Source: Lytechinus variegatus
Taxonomy: Eukaryota; Echinodermata; Echinoidea; Temnopleuroida; Toxopneustidae
DNA length: 64,000 nucleotides
Assembly (NCBI RefSeq): GCF_018143015.1
Contig: NC_054746.1
Location: forward strand, 11,213,532 to 11,277,531
Direction of reading: 5' to 3'
Positions 1 through 11,039 of this stretch are shown here, in pieces (positions within the stretch are counted from its first letter, which is position 1; every line of letters starts with the position of its first letter). The notes below the pieces were generated by a model. It had not been told where the DNA came from and did no database searches. It saw only the letters and a list, made by a program, of their open reading frames with translations. A program made the translations under genes and the position numbers.

Positions 1-288
1 ATATGAAACAGAGGCAAAATTAGAAAAGATTTCAATATACAGCGAGAGTCAATAGTATAGACAACAAAATTGTTGTACTTAGTTAAAAGGAATGTAGATT
101 GTACCTATGTCAATTTTAACACAAATCTGGAATTTAAGAGACAGATAATGTTTGTAGTAGGCCTATCAGTATTTTTTGTATATAGTCAAAGTAGATTGGC
201 CTACACTTTGGCCTTGTGCTCAATTGCGGCAAAATGAATGCAAACTTGTCTGTCCATTCTTCATGGAAAACACGATTTTCAGCATCCA
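1..288. other. AT-rich sequence, nothing recognised
   Basis: No coding, RNA or repeat signal I can support. Confidence 0.5.
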
Positions 289-480
289 CCCACTAGCGTA
301 CCTACGGGGGGGAGGGGGGGGGGCAGTCTGCCCCCGACGAGACACAACCCATGCAAATGGAAAGACCTTTTCTGCCCCCCCCCCCCTGACGAGCTTGAAG
401 ACCTTTTTTTTTCTTGTCAATTTTTTTTGGCGGACGTCTTGCCCCCCCCCCCCCTGTGGAAAATCCTAGGTACGCCACTG
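289..480. mobile_element. Short inverted-repeat element with G/C runs
   Basis: The left end CACTAGCGTACCTACG and the right end CCTAGGTACGCCACTG are imperfect inverted repeats. The interior holds long G and C homopolymers. A related left end, CAGTGGCGTACCTGG, occurs at 744. ORFs here only reflect homopolymer runs. Confidence 0.5.
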
Positions 481-743
481 CATCCACCTTTCTTTTCCTT
501 GCAGAATTTGATGCCATCTTGACCTGGCTAACAATTAATGATGACTAATGTACCCCTGAGAAAATCTGCAGAACTGAACCGGCAATTATATAAGTTTACG
601 TTTTAACCAAATTGATCGCGTTTTGAAATGTATACGCACACGTTTTCAAATGCAACGTGTTATCCAGCGTTTGACGTAAAACTATCTTTTTTTATTTAGC
701 GCCGCGCTAATAAGAAAGTAGAACAGACAGAAAAGACACCATC

Positions 744-870
744 AGTGGCGTACCTGGCATATTTCGTCAGGGGGGGGGGCAAGCGACAAAAATGAGCAAG
801 GTGGGGGTGGGGTAGTAGGCATGGACGTATAGGCATAATTTTTCAGGGGGGCTGAATTAATCATTACCCA
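744..870. mobile_element. Partial copy of the GGCGTACC/G-run element
   Basis: Begins CAGTGGCGTACCTGG and carries two G runs like the element at 289-480. No matching right end was found. Confidence 0.4.
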
Positions 871-1720
871 AATATCAACTTCACTGTTTTTAATTTTCGA
901 GCGAGCGAACATTTTTTTCTTCCAATTATTATTTAGTCTTTTTACATGATATGGAACTTGCAGAAATTGTGCATTCGGTCATCAATACACGAGGATATTT
1001 GGGCACCTCATAGTCCTCGTTGCCCGGCATTTTGCAGCCTCCCCCAATACACGTTTGAAAGTGTAGGTCCGGAAGTGGCACTGAAGGTGGGAAAAGTTAC
1101 TCAGGGGGTGCCCAATAAAACAGTTGGGATCTTGCGACTACTGATATTTGCTTTTGGGCGATTGCACTTTATTGTCGAAATTATTGTTGTTGTTTTTGTA
1201 TATCATTCCAGAAATGAAATGTATTCGATCGTGATCGATATATTTCTAATCAAGTGGTAATTGCAATTTTTATATTAAACTACTTCTTTTAATCCTAAAG
1301 ATGTTTACATTTTTATGTTCCCAATTCTGCTCATTTGAAGACGTTATAAAAGAGATATTTGACATTGAAATCAGTTATATTCATGTATTGATTTGCATTT
1401 GTTTTATTTCCATAACAAAAGTAAATGCATCCATTCACTCATAAAAAATAAATATGAACATGAAAATATATGCGGCAGTAACATGATATATCACTAGATA
1501 TGGGGAAGATCACTCACTCACTGGCAGGAATGTCAGAAGGTTGAGGGAATTGAAATTGGAAAAGATAGAAAGGCGGACAAAGGGATCAGGTATTATGATA
1601 GAAAGGGGGGCCGGGGCGGTAATAACCAGAGGAATATGCAGGGTAATAGCTTGGCCTTTACCCGACAGATATCAGTACAGATTCCTAACGTCCGACGAAC
1701 AGTACTCATCTATATCCAAC
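870..1720. other. AT-rich sequence, nothing recognised
   Basis: A 104-codon plus-strand ORF (946-1260) shows no motif or splice context and is judged chance. Confidence 0.4.
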
Positions 1721-1849
1721 GCAGGGGCAGATCCAGGATTTTCAAGGGGGACATTTTGTTTACAAAAATTTGACAAGCCAAACCCCCAAAAAGTCTTCAC
1801 TTTCAATTGCACGTGCCTAACAATTTACACAAAAATTATATAAAATAAT

Positions 1850-2540
1850 AATTGCTAGCGCAAAGCGCGAGCTGAAATTTTCTAAAAATTTAGACCTAAA
1901 ATGATACATTTGTATGCACTGAACTATAAAAAGGATGGATATCTTCCTTAATAAATTATGCGAGCGCGAAGCGCGAGCTAAGAATTTTGATATTCATAAC
2001 TGGACATTCTAATCAGTTTTAAAAGATGGGTATCTAAAGAGTCGTGCGAACGCAAAGCGCGAGCTAAAACGTTTGATATTCCAACATAAGAACTGGATAT
2101 TCTAAGCACTCTTAGTAACCATGAACAAATTTGTTTCTAACTGAATAATTAATTGATGCGAGCGCGAAGCGCGAGCTGAAATTTTTCTAAAAATTTAGAC
2201 AAAAAACAATACATTTTGTACACTTAACTGGGTATCTTTCTTAATAAATTATGCGAGAGCGAAGCGCGAGCTAAAAATTTTGATATTCCTAATTGGACAC
2301 TAGACATTCTAAGCAGTTTTATAAAATGGTTATCTAAACATTCGTGCTGGCGCAAAAGCGCGAGCTAAAACTTTTGATATTCCGACTTAAGAACTGAATA
2401 TTCCAAACACTTTTAGTAATGAAGAAATTGGTTTCTAATTGACAATTTTTTTATATTTCAACCTGAAAACTAGACTTTTTTTAGGTACCCAGTACTACCC
2501 AACTAAAAAATTGATGAGAGCGCGTAGCGCGAGCGAAATT
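1850..2540. repeat. Tandem higher-order repeat with palindromic GCGAGCGCGAAGCGCGAGC core
   Basis: The core or a close variant appears near 1853, 1957, 2044, 2157, 2251, 2345 and 2516, roughly 90-110 bp apart (about 170 for the last). Linkers follow a three-type order (CTGAAATTTTTC, CTAAAAATTTTGATATTC, CTAAAACTTTTGATATTC) that repeats, giving a higher-order unit of about 305 bp. It is preceded at about 1725 by GGGGCAGATCCAGGATTTTC, a likely element boundary. Confidence 0.8.
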
Positions 2541-2699
2541 GTAATTATTATAAGTTGTTCTCTATATACCCTTTTCCTGTCCCTGGTCAGCCCAGTCTAT
2601 GCTCAGAGAGCTCTAAAAGTCGCATTGCGTAAAAGTCACAATTTACCGATAAAAGTTAAATTGACATTTACCGTCAAAGATGGTGGAACTAAAAAACAA

Positions 2700-2935
2700 A
2701 TCAGTTGGAACAGCCCCGTGTGCTCGACAGTTTATCATTTTTTCTGACAGTCTGCAGTCCAGTTTTTGTTTTCCCCTTTGTCTTTAATAACCTCTTTCTT
2801 CTTTTTCCCCTTCCCCCTTTTTTCTCTCTTTCCTTTTCCCTCTTTTCTTATTTCTTTCCCTTTTTTCGCTTCTTTTTTTTCTTCTTGTGACTCGTCAGAT
2901 GCCCCCCTGCCCCCCTAGTGGACACCATTAAACTT
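2700..2935. repeat. Pyrimidine-rich dispersed repeat, copy 1
   Basis: Shares GACAGTTTATCATTTT, CAGTCCA and a long CT-rich tract with the copy at 5215-5460. The short ORFs here are low-complexity Phe/Ser/Leu runs. Confidence 0.55.
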
Positions 2936-3078
2936 TGTTTAAAACTCAAATTAATTTGACTGCCATTACTTTTATTACAGTTTCATGGATACACAATATG
3001 TAATCATTTTGAGCTATATTTCATATTGTTGTGACTTAAAACTGATTTGGAAAAAAAACAGCAGAGTCTCGATCGATC

Positions 3079-3121
3079 GCGGGCCGGATCCAGCCCGCGG
3101 GCCGTAGTTTGAGAACCCCTG
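3079..3121 (-). mobile_element. hAT-like terminal fragment
   Basis: The minus strand reads CAGGGGTTCTCAAACTACGG followed by CCCGCGGGC-type sequence, resembling the termini of hAT-superfamily non-autonomous elements (CAGNGGTTCTCAA). Only one end is present. Confidence 0.5.
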
Positions 3122-3872
3122 CTCTAAAGTAAGCAGTTTAAGCTCTGAGTCTATTTTGTTAACTTTTGAGTTTGGGCTTGCTCCATCTATGATTCTAACT
3201 ATTTTATTTTGTTTTGTAACAAGTTTCTTTAGGTTAGACTGACAAGTATTACCCAAAACTAAGTTACAATGAGACAAATAAGGCAATACAATCCCGGGAA
3301 TACAATATTGACAATCTCTCAGATGGTATAAGGTAACTTAATCTGGATATGATACAAATATTCTTTGATATTTTCTTCTTTATGTTTTGTACGTAAAATT
3401 TCAGAGTTGATTTTGAATCAATGGTTACACCAAGAAATGTTGTTTTTTCAATCTTATGGATCTCAATACTATTTAATTCTAATTTTAAAAACTCAGTTTC
3501 ATATTGTTTATTACGATTACTGAAAATAATGAAGTTACATTTACGGGGGTTAACATATTTATTATGCACAGCTTAGTTAGAGAGGTTGTCTTTTACTTGT
3601 TCTTGCAAGGACGCTAGATCTTTTCTATCAAACAGAATATTTGTATCATCAGCATATAATATAGATCGGATATTTGACACATTTGCAAAATATTCTAACA
3701 TAAAAATGGCCCTAACAAGGACCTTTGTAGAAGCTCCACACCCCATTTTCTTAGGTTCTGACAAGCAGGTATATATTAGTATATTGAAATCGATTTTAGA
3801 GGTAGCTACTATCATTTATGTGCTATTCCTCGAATCCTGTGGTGCTTTAATTTAGGCAACATGATATCATGA

Positions 3873-4112
3873 TACACTGTAAAAACTGCGGTGTTAAAAC
3901 TGACACCAATTGGTGTTAATAGAGGACCACACCCTGAGGTGTTAAAATTACACCCTAGAGATTAAACATAACACTAAAGAGTGTCAATGTAACAACAAAG
4001 GTGTTATAATAACACATAGGTGTAAAACTAACACCACCAATTTAACACCGGTGTAAATTAACTGGTGTGGTCCTCTATGTACACCGGTTAACACCACTGG
4101 TTTTGCTGTGTA
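3873..4112. mobile_element. Foldback MITE inserted in the LINE
   Basis: Imperfect terminal inverted repeats of about 25 bp (TACACTGTAAAAACTGCGG at left; the right end reversed reads TACACAGCAAAACCAGTGG), both leading into GTGTTAA, flank a body rich in AACACC/GGTGTT. It splits the RT block between AFDT and HDIM. A TA at each edge may be the target duplication. Confidence 0.75.
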
Positions 4113-4397
4113 GTGTCGAAAGCCTTTGACAAATCAACAAAAACACCAACAGGAAAAGAATTGCGTTCGAACGCGTCTTCAATTACTCTTGTTCACATAT
4201 AGAGCCATACTTGTTGAAAATTAATTTTGTTTCGGAAGCCATACTGATAGCTATCCAAAATATTATACGCTTATCAAGAAACATGACAGTAGTTTCCCTG
4301 AAAGGGATATATTTTGAGGACTTTGATGTATTTTGTCAAGTCGAGTTCGTCAGGACGCGAAGACGAGAAGAAAAGAGTAAAAAAAAAAAAAGAAACA

Positions 4398-4999
4398 TTT
4401 AAAGGGATGGTCCGGGCTGAAAATATTTATATCTCAAATGAACAGAGTAAAATTAACAAAGCAAAATGCTGAAAATTTCATCAAAAGTGGATAACAAATA
4501 ACAAAGTTATTGAATTATAAAGCTTGTCAATATTTTGTGAAAACAGTTATATGCACATCGTCATGAATATTCATTAGGTGGGCTGATGATGTCTTATCAC
4601 CACTCTCCTTTTTCTTATGTCATTACATGATATCATAATTGTTTCAATTTTTCATAGATGTGTAAATGATGCCGGTCTCAATTGTGATGAAATAAGTTGC
4701 GGAAATAAATAATGCATTAAATCAGTTGTCAATTCAATCGGTTTATTTCTTGGTATAATTTCATTTCATATGATAAGATACAAAAGAACAAGTGGGCATA
4801 TGACATCATCAGCCCACCTAATGAATATTCATGAAGACATGCCCACAAGAACTGTTTCACCGTAATAACGCAAATCTTTAAAATTCAATAACTTCCTTAT
4901 TTGTAATCCGATTTTGATCAAATTTTCAGCATTTTTCTCTGTGAATTTTACTATATTTATTGAGATATAAATATCTCCAGCCTGGACCATCCCTTTAAA
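4398..4999. mobile_element. Long palindromic MITE (family A), copy 1
   Basis: Ends TTTAAAGGGATGGTCCGGGC and its inverse (TGGACCATCCCTTTAAA). The inverted match extends inward through GATATAAATAT, AGCATTTTGC, CATGAATATTCAT and GTGGGCTGATGATG. No coding capacity. Related copies lie at 24309-24899 and 28840-29316. Confidence 0.8.
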
Positions 5000-5214
5000 A
5001 AGAGGGGGAAGAAAAATAAGGGATATCGGCTGCAATTTTTCTCGAGATAGAAGAAGGGGTGGGGCCGAAAAGCCATTGCAACCCCCTCCCCCTCTTCCAG
5101 CAGAAAGAGGGAAAGAAGAAAGAAAAGGGAAGAGAATTAAGGGGACTTGACTCATGCATTTTTCTTTCTATATTTGAGTTTAAAATTCAAATTGTAATGT
5201 ATTTGTCGGTACAT

Positions 5215-5460
5215 GAAGGAGTTGGAGCATAATTCATGCGTGACCCGACAGTTTATCATTTTCCAACAGGCGTCAGTCCAACAGCCCTTGCTTTTCTTTT
5301 TCTTTTTCTCTTGCCTTCTTTCTCTCTCTCCTTTTTTTTCTTTCCTCCTTTCTCTTCCTTCTATTTTTCCTTCTACCCCTTCCCCCTTTTTTCCCCAACA
5401 GACGCGCAGATTTACTGAAAATATCAGGGCAGGGGCTTCAGCCCCCGAAACTTTTTTTTA
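5215..5460. repeat. Pyrimidine-rich dispersed repeat, copy 2
   Basis: Shares GACAGTTTATCATTTT, CAGTCCA and a CT-rich tract with 2700-2935 and ends near GGCAGGGGCTTCAGCCCCC. Confidence 0.55.
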
Positions 5461-5478
5461 AATTCCAAAACCATGTAC

Positions 5479-5541
5479 AAAACGCAAAAATGACCATCTG
5501 AATATGATTCAATCATATTCAGATGGTAATTTTTGCGTTTT
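5479..5541. repeat. 63-bp near-perfect palindrome
   Basis: Two 31-bp arms (5479-5509 and 5511-5541) with one mismatch around a single central base (5510). A second small palindrome, GCAAACAATC A GATTGTTTGC, follows at about 5543-5563. Confidence 0.9.
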
Positions 5542-5564
5542 TGCAAACAATCAGATTGTTTGCA

Positions 5565-7955
5565 TTCTCAGCCCCCACTCTCAAAATCGTTCCGCGGTGG
5601 GTGGGAGTGGGGGTGTGGACGCCCCCACCCCCTTTATAGCGACGGCCCTGCATCTCAACTCAACAGTGCATCACTATTGCCATGATTACAGCAACACGAG
5701 AGAAAATACACACTTCTCTCTGAATTTACCGCATCTGGTATTTCAAGGTTAAAATAATATTCCGTATCGGGTTTTTTCTTCCCGTTAAGAGTCCTCGAAT
5801 ATTTATTATTTAACCTTAATCATGCATTATTCACGATCAGAGTTTATTGATGAAGTACGATAATTCTACTGAAAATCCTATAGAAAGGTACAAGAAATTC
5901 ATTCGGTTTGGGGTATAACCTGATTGTGAAACAACTCAATATAATAGCATATAAAGATACACATATACCACGCAAAAAAGGAAGAATAAAGAGTGTCTAT
6001 ATTCTTCACTTGTTCCAGCACTCGCTCGTTTATCCTAACTTGTGAAAATTTTGACCATCATTTGGTTACCAAAATGGTAATTTGGCAGTGAGTAGTTTAT
6101 ATCACGTTTTCCTTTTGCTTAAAGTCTTTATTCAAACCCCAAGAAAGAACCAAGTCTGAAGAGAAAAAAAATCAAAAGAGGAATAGCGTGACGCGCATTT
6201 TTTGGTGTCATTATATCGTAACAAATCATAAACAATCACCAAATGCACGTTTTTTTTTACACTACATACACTTTACCTTTTTATTATCTGCTTCCATTAT
6301 TTTTATATCTCAGTTTTTCTTCATCCGATTTCCACATATTCAATACTTGTATTTTGTAAAATCGCACGGTGGGGGGGGGGGGGGTCAGTTTTAAACTTTG
6401 AAATAAAAAAATACAATAGGGGGTGGGTAAATGCGACTCCGATGACGCGAACTCAAGCAGCTGGTGTTCGCTTATTTACTTTTGTGATACATGTACTCAA
6501 TTGCGCCCAATTGTTAGATCCGAAAACTATATAGGGTAAGCTGTGAACCATGACCCTAACAATAGGAGTGCGCCGAAAAAAATGGACTTTGGGCACACGT
6601 ATACTTGCACAATATCCCGAATATATAATATGTGGTCGACACGTAAACGAGCAGTCCCCTGAACAATCTTGCACTGTGATAACTTCACAGACAGGGTCAC
6701 CGTACTGCCACGGACAGTTACAAAACTACAAAACTACATGATCTTTCAAAGGATGTGGTGGGAACACAAATTATAGCTTGAATCCTTCAGTGAATGGTAT
6801 GTTAAAACTGTCTCTTATCTTTTTCCTTCGTTATATAAAGCTTCTTAACATATATCGTGACATACAATCATGACAAGACATAACTCTTGTTCAAGAATAA
6901 TTCCAATTGTCGCAGTAGGTCATGATCTACTTCTGTTTCGCATAATATTAGTGCTTGAAGTTCATTGACCCATATATCTAAAAAAAAAAAAAAATCAATG
7001 AATGCAAATTTATTGTAAATCTTTTAACAACGATATGTAAAAAAAGGGGCAATAACATGAACGTCGGTCTTGATATGGGGGCGTTGGCAGTACACCCAAA
7101 GAAGAAAAGGAAGAAGAAAAGAAGGAGGAAGATAATATATAGGCCTATTCCTTTATGCCAAAAAATACTATGGAAGAAGCTAAGAAGTGAAGACATATAT
7201 ATGCATGTAGCTAGTCCTGCGACCTTTAAACTGGCACATTTTAACGACGTACTAGTTATTTAGATTCCATTCCTATATAGATTTGGTTGGATATGTATTC
7301 CTCGATGTTGTTCTGCTAACTACACAAGTATATAAATGCTTTACTTATACTATGTTTGATATTAGATTTTACCCTTTTGAATGAAGTAAATGAATCAAAA
7401 CTACCATGAGATCAAAAGTTGCACTTATTATTATGCAGCTTGAGCAAAATTAATATAGAAAGCTTTGTTTCTATTGATATCATAGATCATATATTAATCA
7501 TTTAATGAAAGAGAAAAGATAAAAAAAAGAAAGAATTCAACGGTTAAAGAGGGAACAATTTGGATGTTTGACTAAAATGAACGTATTAATATATACGTGG
7601 TTTATTCAGTGATGTCGAATTCATTTCTTTTCATAATCTCGTTTCCTCAAACTGTTCTTTGATAACGGAATATAGGTATATCCGGGATATTGTACACTGT
7701 ATTTCCTTCCATATCTTTATTTGGTGTAAGTATCCGCATGACAACTATTTTGATGAAAAAGGTGTAATGCCGTAAAAAAGTTCAAATGTAAAAAAAAATT
7801 AAAGGCTATATGCAGAAAGGTCAGGCAGTAATAAACCGACTACTCATTACTTTGGTTTCACTTAATTCATTCATTAAAAAAAATATATGCCACAAGAATT
7901 TGATCCAAAGAATTGTTAAATGCATCATTCATGTTGTTATTTTTTTTTATTTCAG
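5565..7955. other. AT-rich intergenic sequence, no gene seen
   Basis: Contains homopolymers (G run near 6370), poly(A)/poly(T) stretches and short ORFs without protein-like character on either strand. Confidence 0.45.
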
Positions 7956-8139
7956 AATAAACTTCTCATAAAAAACATAATTCTGCGGCAGGTAAAACGC
8001 TTTCCCTGAGACGTCATCTTCAAATCAACGGAGGTGATATATAATAAATACATTTCACGAGCAATTAAAGTCGCAATGACAACTTGAGATGTTATGATAC
8101 TGACTGGCATTCTACTTCCACGTTCTGATAAATAACAAT

Positions 8140-8577
8140 ATGTTTCGTGACATCAACAATCAAATTGCCAGCTTCGTACGGAAGTTACGCGGGGATGATG
8201 ATGAGGAGGAGGCGAATAGTTCTAAGAACCCGACACAGATCCAGAGCGATAGGGCAAGTCTCATCGTCGAAAAGGACACCTATATCACAAAGAAGATGAC
8301 AACGAACTCAGACCGATTGACCAACAGAAGAACAGGGACGACGATCGACAAACGAGTATCTTCTGGTCACAAAACTTTAAACGGTGCTAAGAATAAGGAG
8401 ATCAACTCGAACGAGATAGAAAGTGGAAATAGGATTGACAATGACGAGCTTGATACTCCCACACCCGGTGACCCATTCGACGAAATATTTTCGATACGGA
8501 AATGTATATCATCTTCTTGCCGCTCCCAAGGGGCGGGATCCTCAGAGCTACAGGTCTTTGATTGGTTTAATCTTTGA
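8140..8577 (+). CDS. Hypothetical exon/ORF of 145 codons, hydrophilic
   Basis: The ORF starts MFRDINNQIASFVRKLRGDD with an upstream in-frame stop, so the ATG is plausible. The product is strongly charged (acidic DDDEEE run, many Asn/Thr/Lys/Arg) with no membrane segment and no motif I recognise. Base composition is less AT-rich than its surroundings and codon use looks protein-like. A short preceding segment 7956-7991 is bounded by ...TTTATTTCAG and CAG/GTAAAA and could be a 5' UTR exon. A possible donor (CTACAG/GTCTTT, near 8550) would make this a first coding exon. It could equally be a chance ORF or an old transposon piece. Confidence 0.35.
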   Translation: MFRDINNQIASFVRKLRGDDDEEEANSSKNPTQIQSDRASLIVEKDTYITKKMTTNSDRLTNRRTGTTIDKRVSSGHKTLNGAKNKEINSNEIESGNRIDNDELDTPTPGDPFDEIFSIRKCISSSCRSQGAGSSELQVFDWFNL

Positions 8578-8619
8578 CCGTCTAAAAAACGGCGCGCTGG
8601 TGTTAATTGAATACCATCG

Positions 8620-8765
8620 AGATGTATTTGGAAGGAAACACCAAATAATGAAACATTTATCACCTTAAATTGGTGCTGTTTTACACTGAATTATGTTCTT
8701 TAAGAGCCTATCTGGTGTTAGCTCAAGTCTGGTGCTGTTTCAACACTTCTCTTCTGTTTTATACA
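8620..8765. repeat. Dispersed repeat (TGGTGCTGTTT type), copy 1
   Basis: GCCTATCTGGTG, AGCTCAA, GGTGCTGTTTCAAC and CTTCTCTTCT recur at 48235-48300 in DNAL1 intron 6. Confidence 0.55.
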
Positions 8766-8768
8766 TTG

Positions 8769-9000
8769 AAAGGGACTACAGAACCGGAGGGGGGGGGGCT
8801 TAATAGGTGAGCGGCCAGAAGCCAAAAAGTGCCTTATTTCTTGACTTTAATCCCCCCGGCTGGATCAAAGCAAAATCGTACATCAAATTAAAGGAAATTT
8901 TCTGAATTTTTCGGAATTGTGCATAAAAAATGACTTAATGTGTAGCATCACCATGGAAACCAGCCTTGAATAAGCCACGCCCATTTTAGATACTTATTGA
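8769..9000 (+). repeat. Left terminal arm of the 9-kb unit
   Basis: Inverted partner of 17540-17760; shares ATGGAAACCAGCCTTGAATA and GCCACGCCCATTTT with it. It starts with a G run like the partner's C run. Confidence 0.8.
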
Positions 9001-9149
9001 ATATTTATCATGAATATTGATTTTTTACTTATTAATTTAGATTATCAGGTATTTTTTCTTATTTTCAAAGGCTAGATCAACTATATATTGTAAGAAGAAT
9101 CACTGAAAAACAACTTAGCATAAATTTTATGACCATTTTCTCAGAAATT

Positions 9150-10020
9150 GTTGCCTAGCAACATAACTTTCCTTAGCAACCATTTAGCCCCTTAAGTAAA
9201 CCATTTATTTTTCTATTTCAAACCTAACTTTTAACTTTTTAACTAGGTTGAATTAAACCAAATAAGTTACACCAATGAAAATATATAAAGTATTATTGGA
9301 AAATAATAAAAAGAACTGAAAACCCCCATTGTAGCTATTGCGAACCTCAAATAAATTCGCTAAGCTCTACCTGACATATCCCTTCACATCGTACAAATTG
9401 CCAGTTTTGTTCAGTTATTGTATTGTTATTGTTCAGTTTGACTACATTGATACACGTGCGTACAAATCACATACTTTATACTATTTTGTGGTGAAAAAGT
9501 TGATTGAGTTTAAAATAACTGATCAATTATCTTGTCTTCAATAGAACAACAACAAAATGACCATTTTACATTACCCATGGATACCAATTTGTTGCCTAGC
9601 AACGACTATTTTCCATAGCAACGACTATGTTAACCCTCTTTTCCCTGGACAAATCTGTGGAAAAACAATCAATTATGAAAAATAATAGGCCTACTAACAC
9701 AATTATTATAATGTCTATAACCTCGTTTGCAGTAATCATTCAACAAACTGACTATTTTATAGCTTCCATGGAGTCAAATGTGTTGCCCAGAAACAATATT
9801 CCCTAGCAACGGCTATGTTACCACTCTTCATCTCGGCCAAATGTGTTGATGAAGTTGTGCCTTAATCTAAAAATATTGAGAAAATTAACATATGATTGAT
9901 AGTTTGTTATCGATAGGCAAACAACATTCCGAAGTTTACCATTATGTACTGACACAATTTCATTGCCTAGCAACACTATTTACCTTAGCAACGATATATT
10001 TTTCCCTTAATAAATCTTGA
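9150..10020 (+). repeat. Left array of GTTGCCTAGCAAC motifs
   Basis: Exact GTTGCCTAGCAAC at 9150-9162 and 9591-9603, variants at 9782-9794 (GTTGCCCAGAAAC) and 9962-9974 (ATTGCCTAGCAAC). Each is followed after a short gap by a CC(C)T(T)AGCAAC or CATAGCAAC half. The 13-bp motif fits the RFX X-box pattern GTNRCC-N0-3-RGYAAC. Confidence 0.75.
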
Positions 10021-10029
10021 GGAAAATAA

Positions 10030-10815
10030 TCCACTTTTAATTGTACAGTACCATTTGTTCAATAATATACCTACATACATACTGGCAATGGTAAATTGAA
10101 GGACACCGCTTCATTTCTCCTATTTCTAAAAAAAAAATAATAATAATTTATCCTTGCACGTATATTGATTGTCTACCAATTCTTAATATGAGAATGGTAT
10201 TTAAACTTTATCATTTAAGAAAGACCAGCTTCAAAGAGAAATTTAAATGTTTTTGCAGATAAAAAAAGGAATAACATGGTTTGGTTGATTCATCGCTGCT
10301 GGGTACATAGCATTTATTTAGTTTGCTACAGTAGGTATAGCATTGATGATATAATAAAATGGACAACACTACTCTTCAGGCACAGTCCCTGATTAAAGCT
10401 TTGATCATAAAGTGGGTCTTTACTTTAGGCTTGTACAGATATTTTTTTTCTATTTCAGGGACCTCCTATACTAGTACTCATTTAAAGTCATTGGCTAAGG
10501 CTTTTGGCTGCATATTCAGATCACTTTCTTCGAGTGAATATAGAATGGTTAACAAATGGATCTCTCTTGTCAAATAATAAATAATCACCCATGCATGTCC
10601 ATCTTCCAAGGTTGTGTCTGTGTTGAGGCTGTAGCCCAAAGATGCCAAGGCTGTGAGTTCGACAAGTTTCTGTTGAAACTTTAATACTATTAATAAGTGT
10701 CAGAAGCTTAATCACAGGGAACTTATGATGTCACTTTTAATCTGATAACTGTCAAGAAATCAGAAGGATGAAAGTATGGAAACTTGGGATCTTAAGCCTT
10801 ACTATGATATGGCGG
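10030..10815. other. Core of the 9-kb unit, nothing recognised
   Basis: AT-rich; a 72-codon ORF (10359-10577) has no recognisable motif. Confidence 0.4.
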
Positions 10816-10817
10816 TT

Positions 10818-11010
10818 TTTTTTACCTGATTGCTAAGAAAGCAAACAACCAGAGGACCAACAGCTTAATGTCCTCTTCAATTCCTGGTAATGAGGATATA
10901 ATGAGGATGCGCCTTCAAAAAGAGCACTAATGCACCAAGTGGGAATCAAATCCAGCTCACCGGAATACAAAACCCCCGCTCTATCGACTGAGCTATCATT
11001 CCTGATCAGG
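10818..11010 (-). mobile_element. tRNA-derived SINE (family S1), copy 1
   Basis: On the minus strand a tRNA-like head reads ATAGCTCAGTCGATAGAGC (A-box) and GGATTTGATTCCCACTTGG (B-box), followed by a tail containing CTCATTACCAGG-like and CTTTCTTAGCAATCAGGTAA sequences. The plus-strand copy at 51546-51740 shares head and tail. Confidence 0.8.
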
Positions 11011-11039
11011 CCAAGAAAAGGACAAGAAAACCAGTAAGG

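Larger units (their letters stand above)
3014..4165 (-). pseudogene. Decayed CR1/L2-like non-LTR retrotransposon, reverse transcriptase part
   Basis: On the minus strand the RT blocks appear in order: VGVFVDLSKAFDT (about 4160-4117), HDIMLPKLKHHRIRGIAHK (3872-3816), SILYADDTNILF with the catalytic YADD (ORF 3815-3573), KCNFIIFSN and FLGVTIDSKSTLKF (ORF 3569-3264), then PYLSHCNLVLGNT (3282-3140). Stop codons and frameshifts show it is dead. It is interrupted by a MITE (3873-4112) and its 3' end by a hAT-like fragment (3079-3121). The clade is judged from the FVDLSKAFDT...YADDTN style and is tentative. Confidence 0.82.

Noticed and set aside
176..522. Overlapping ORFs on both strands
   Set aside because: They arise from G and C homopolymers and inverted ends of a short repeat element.
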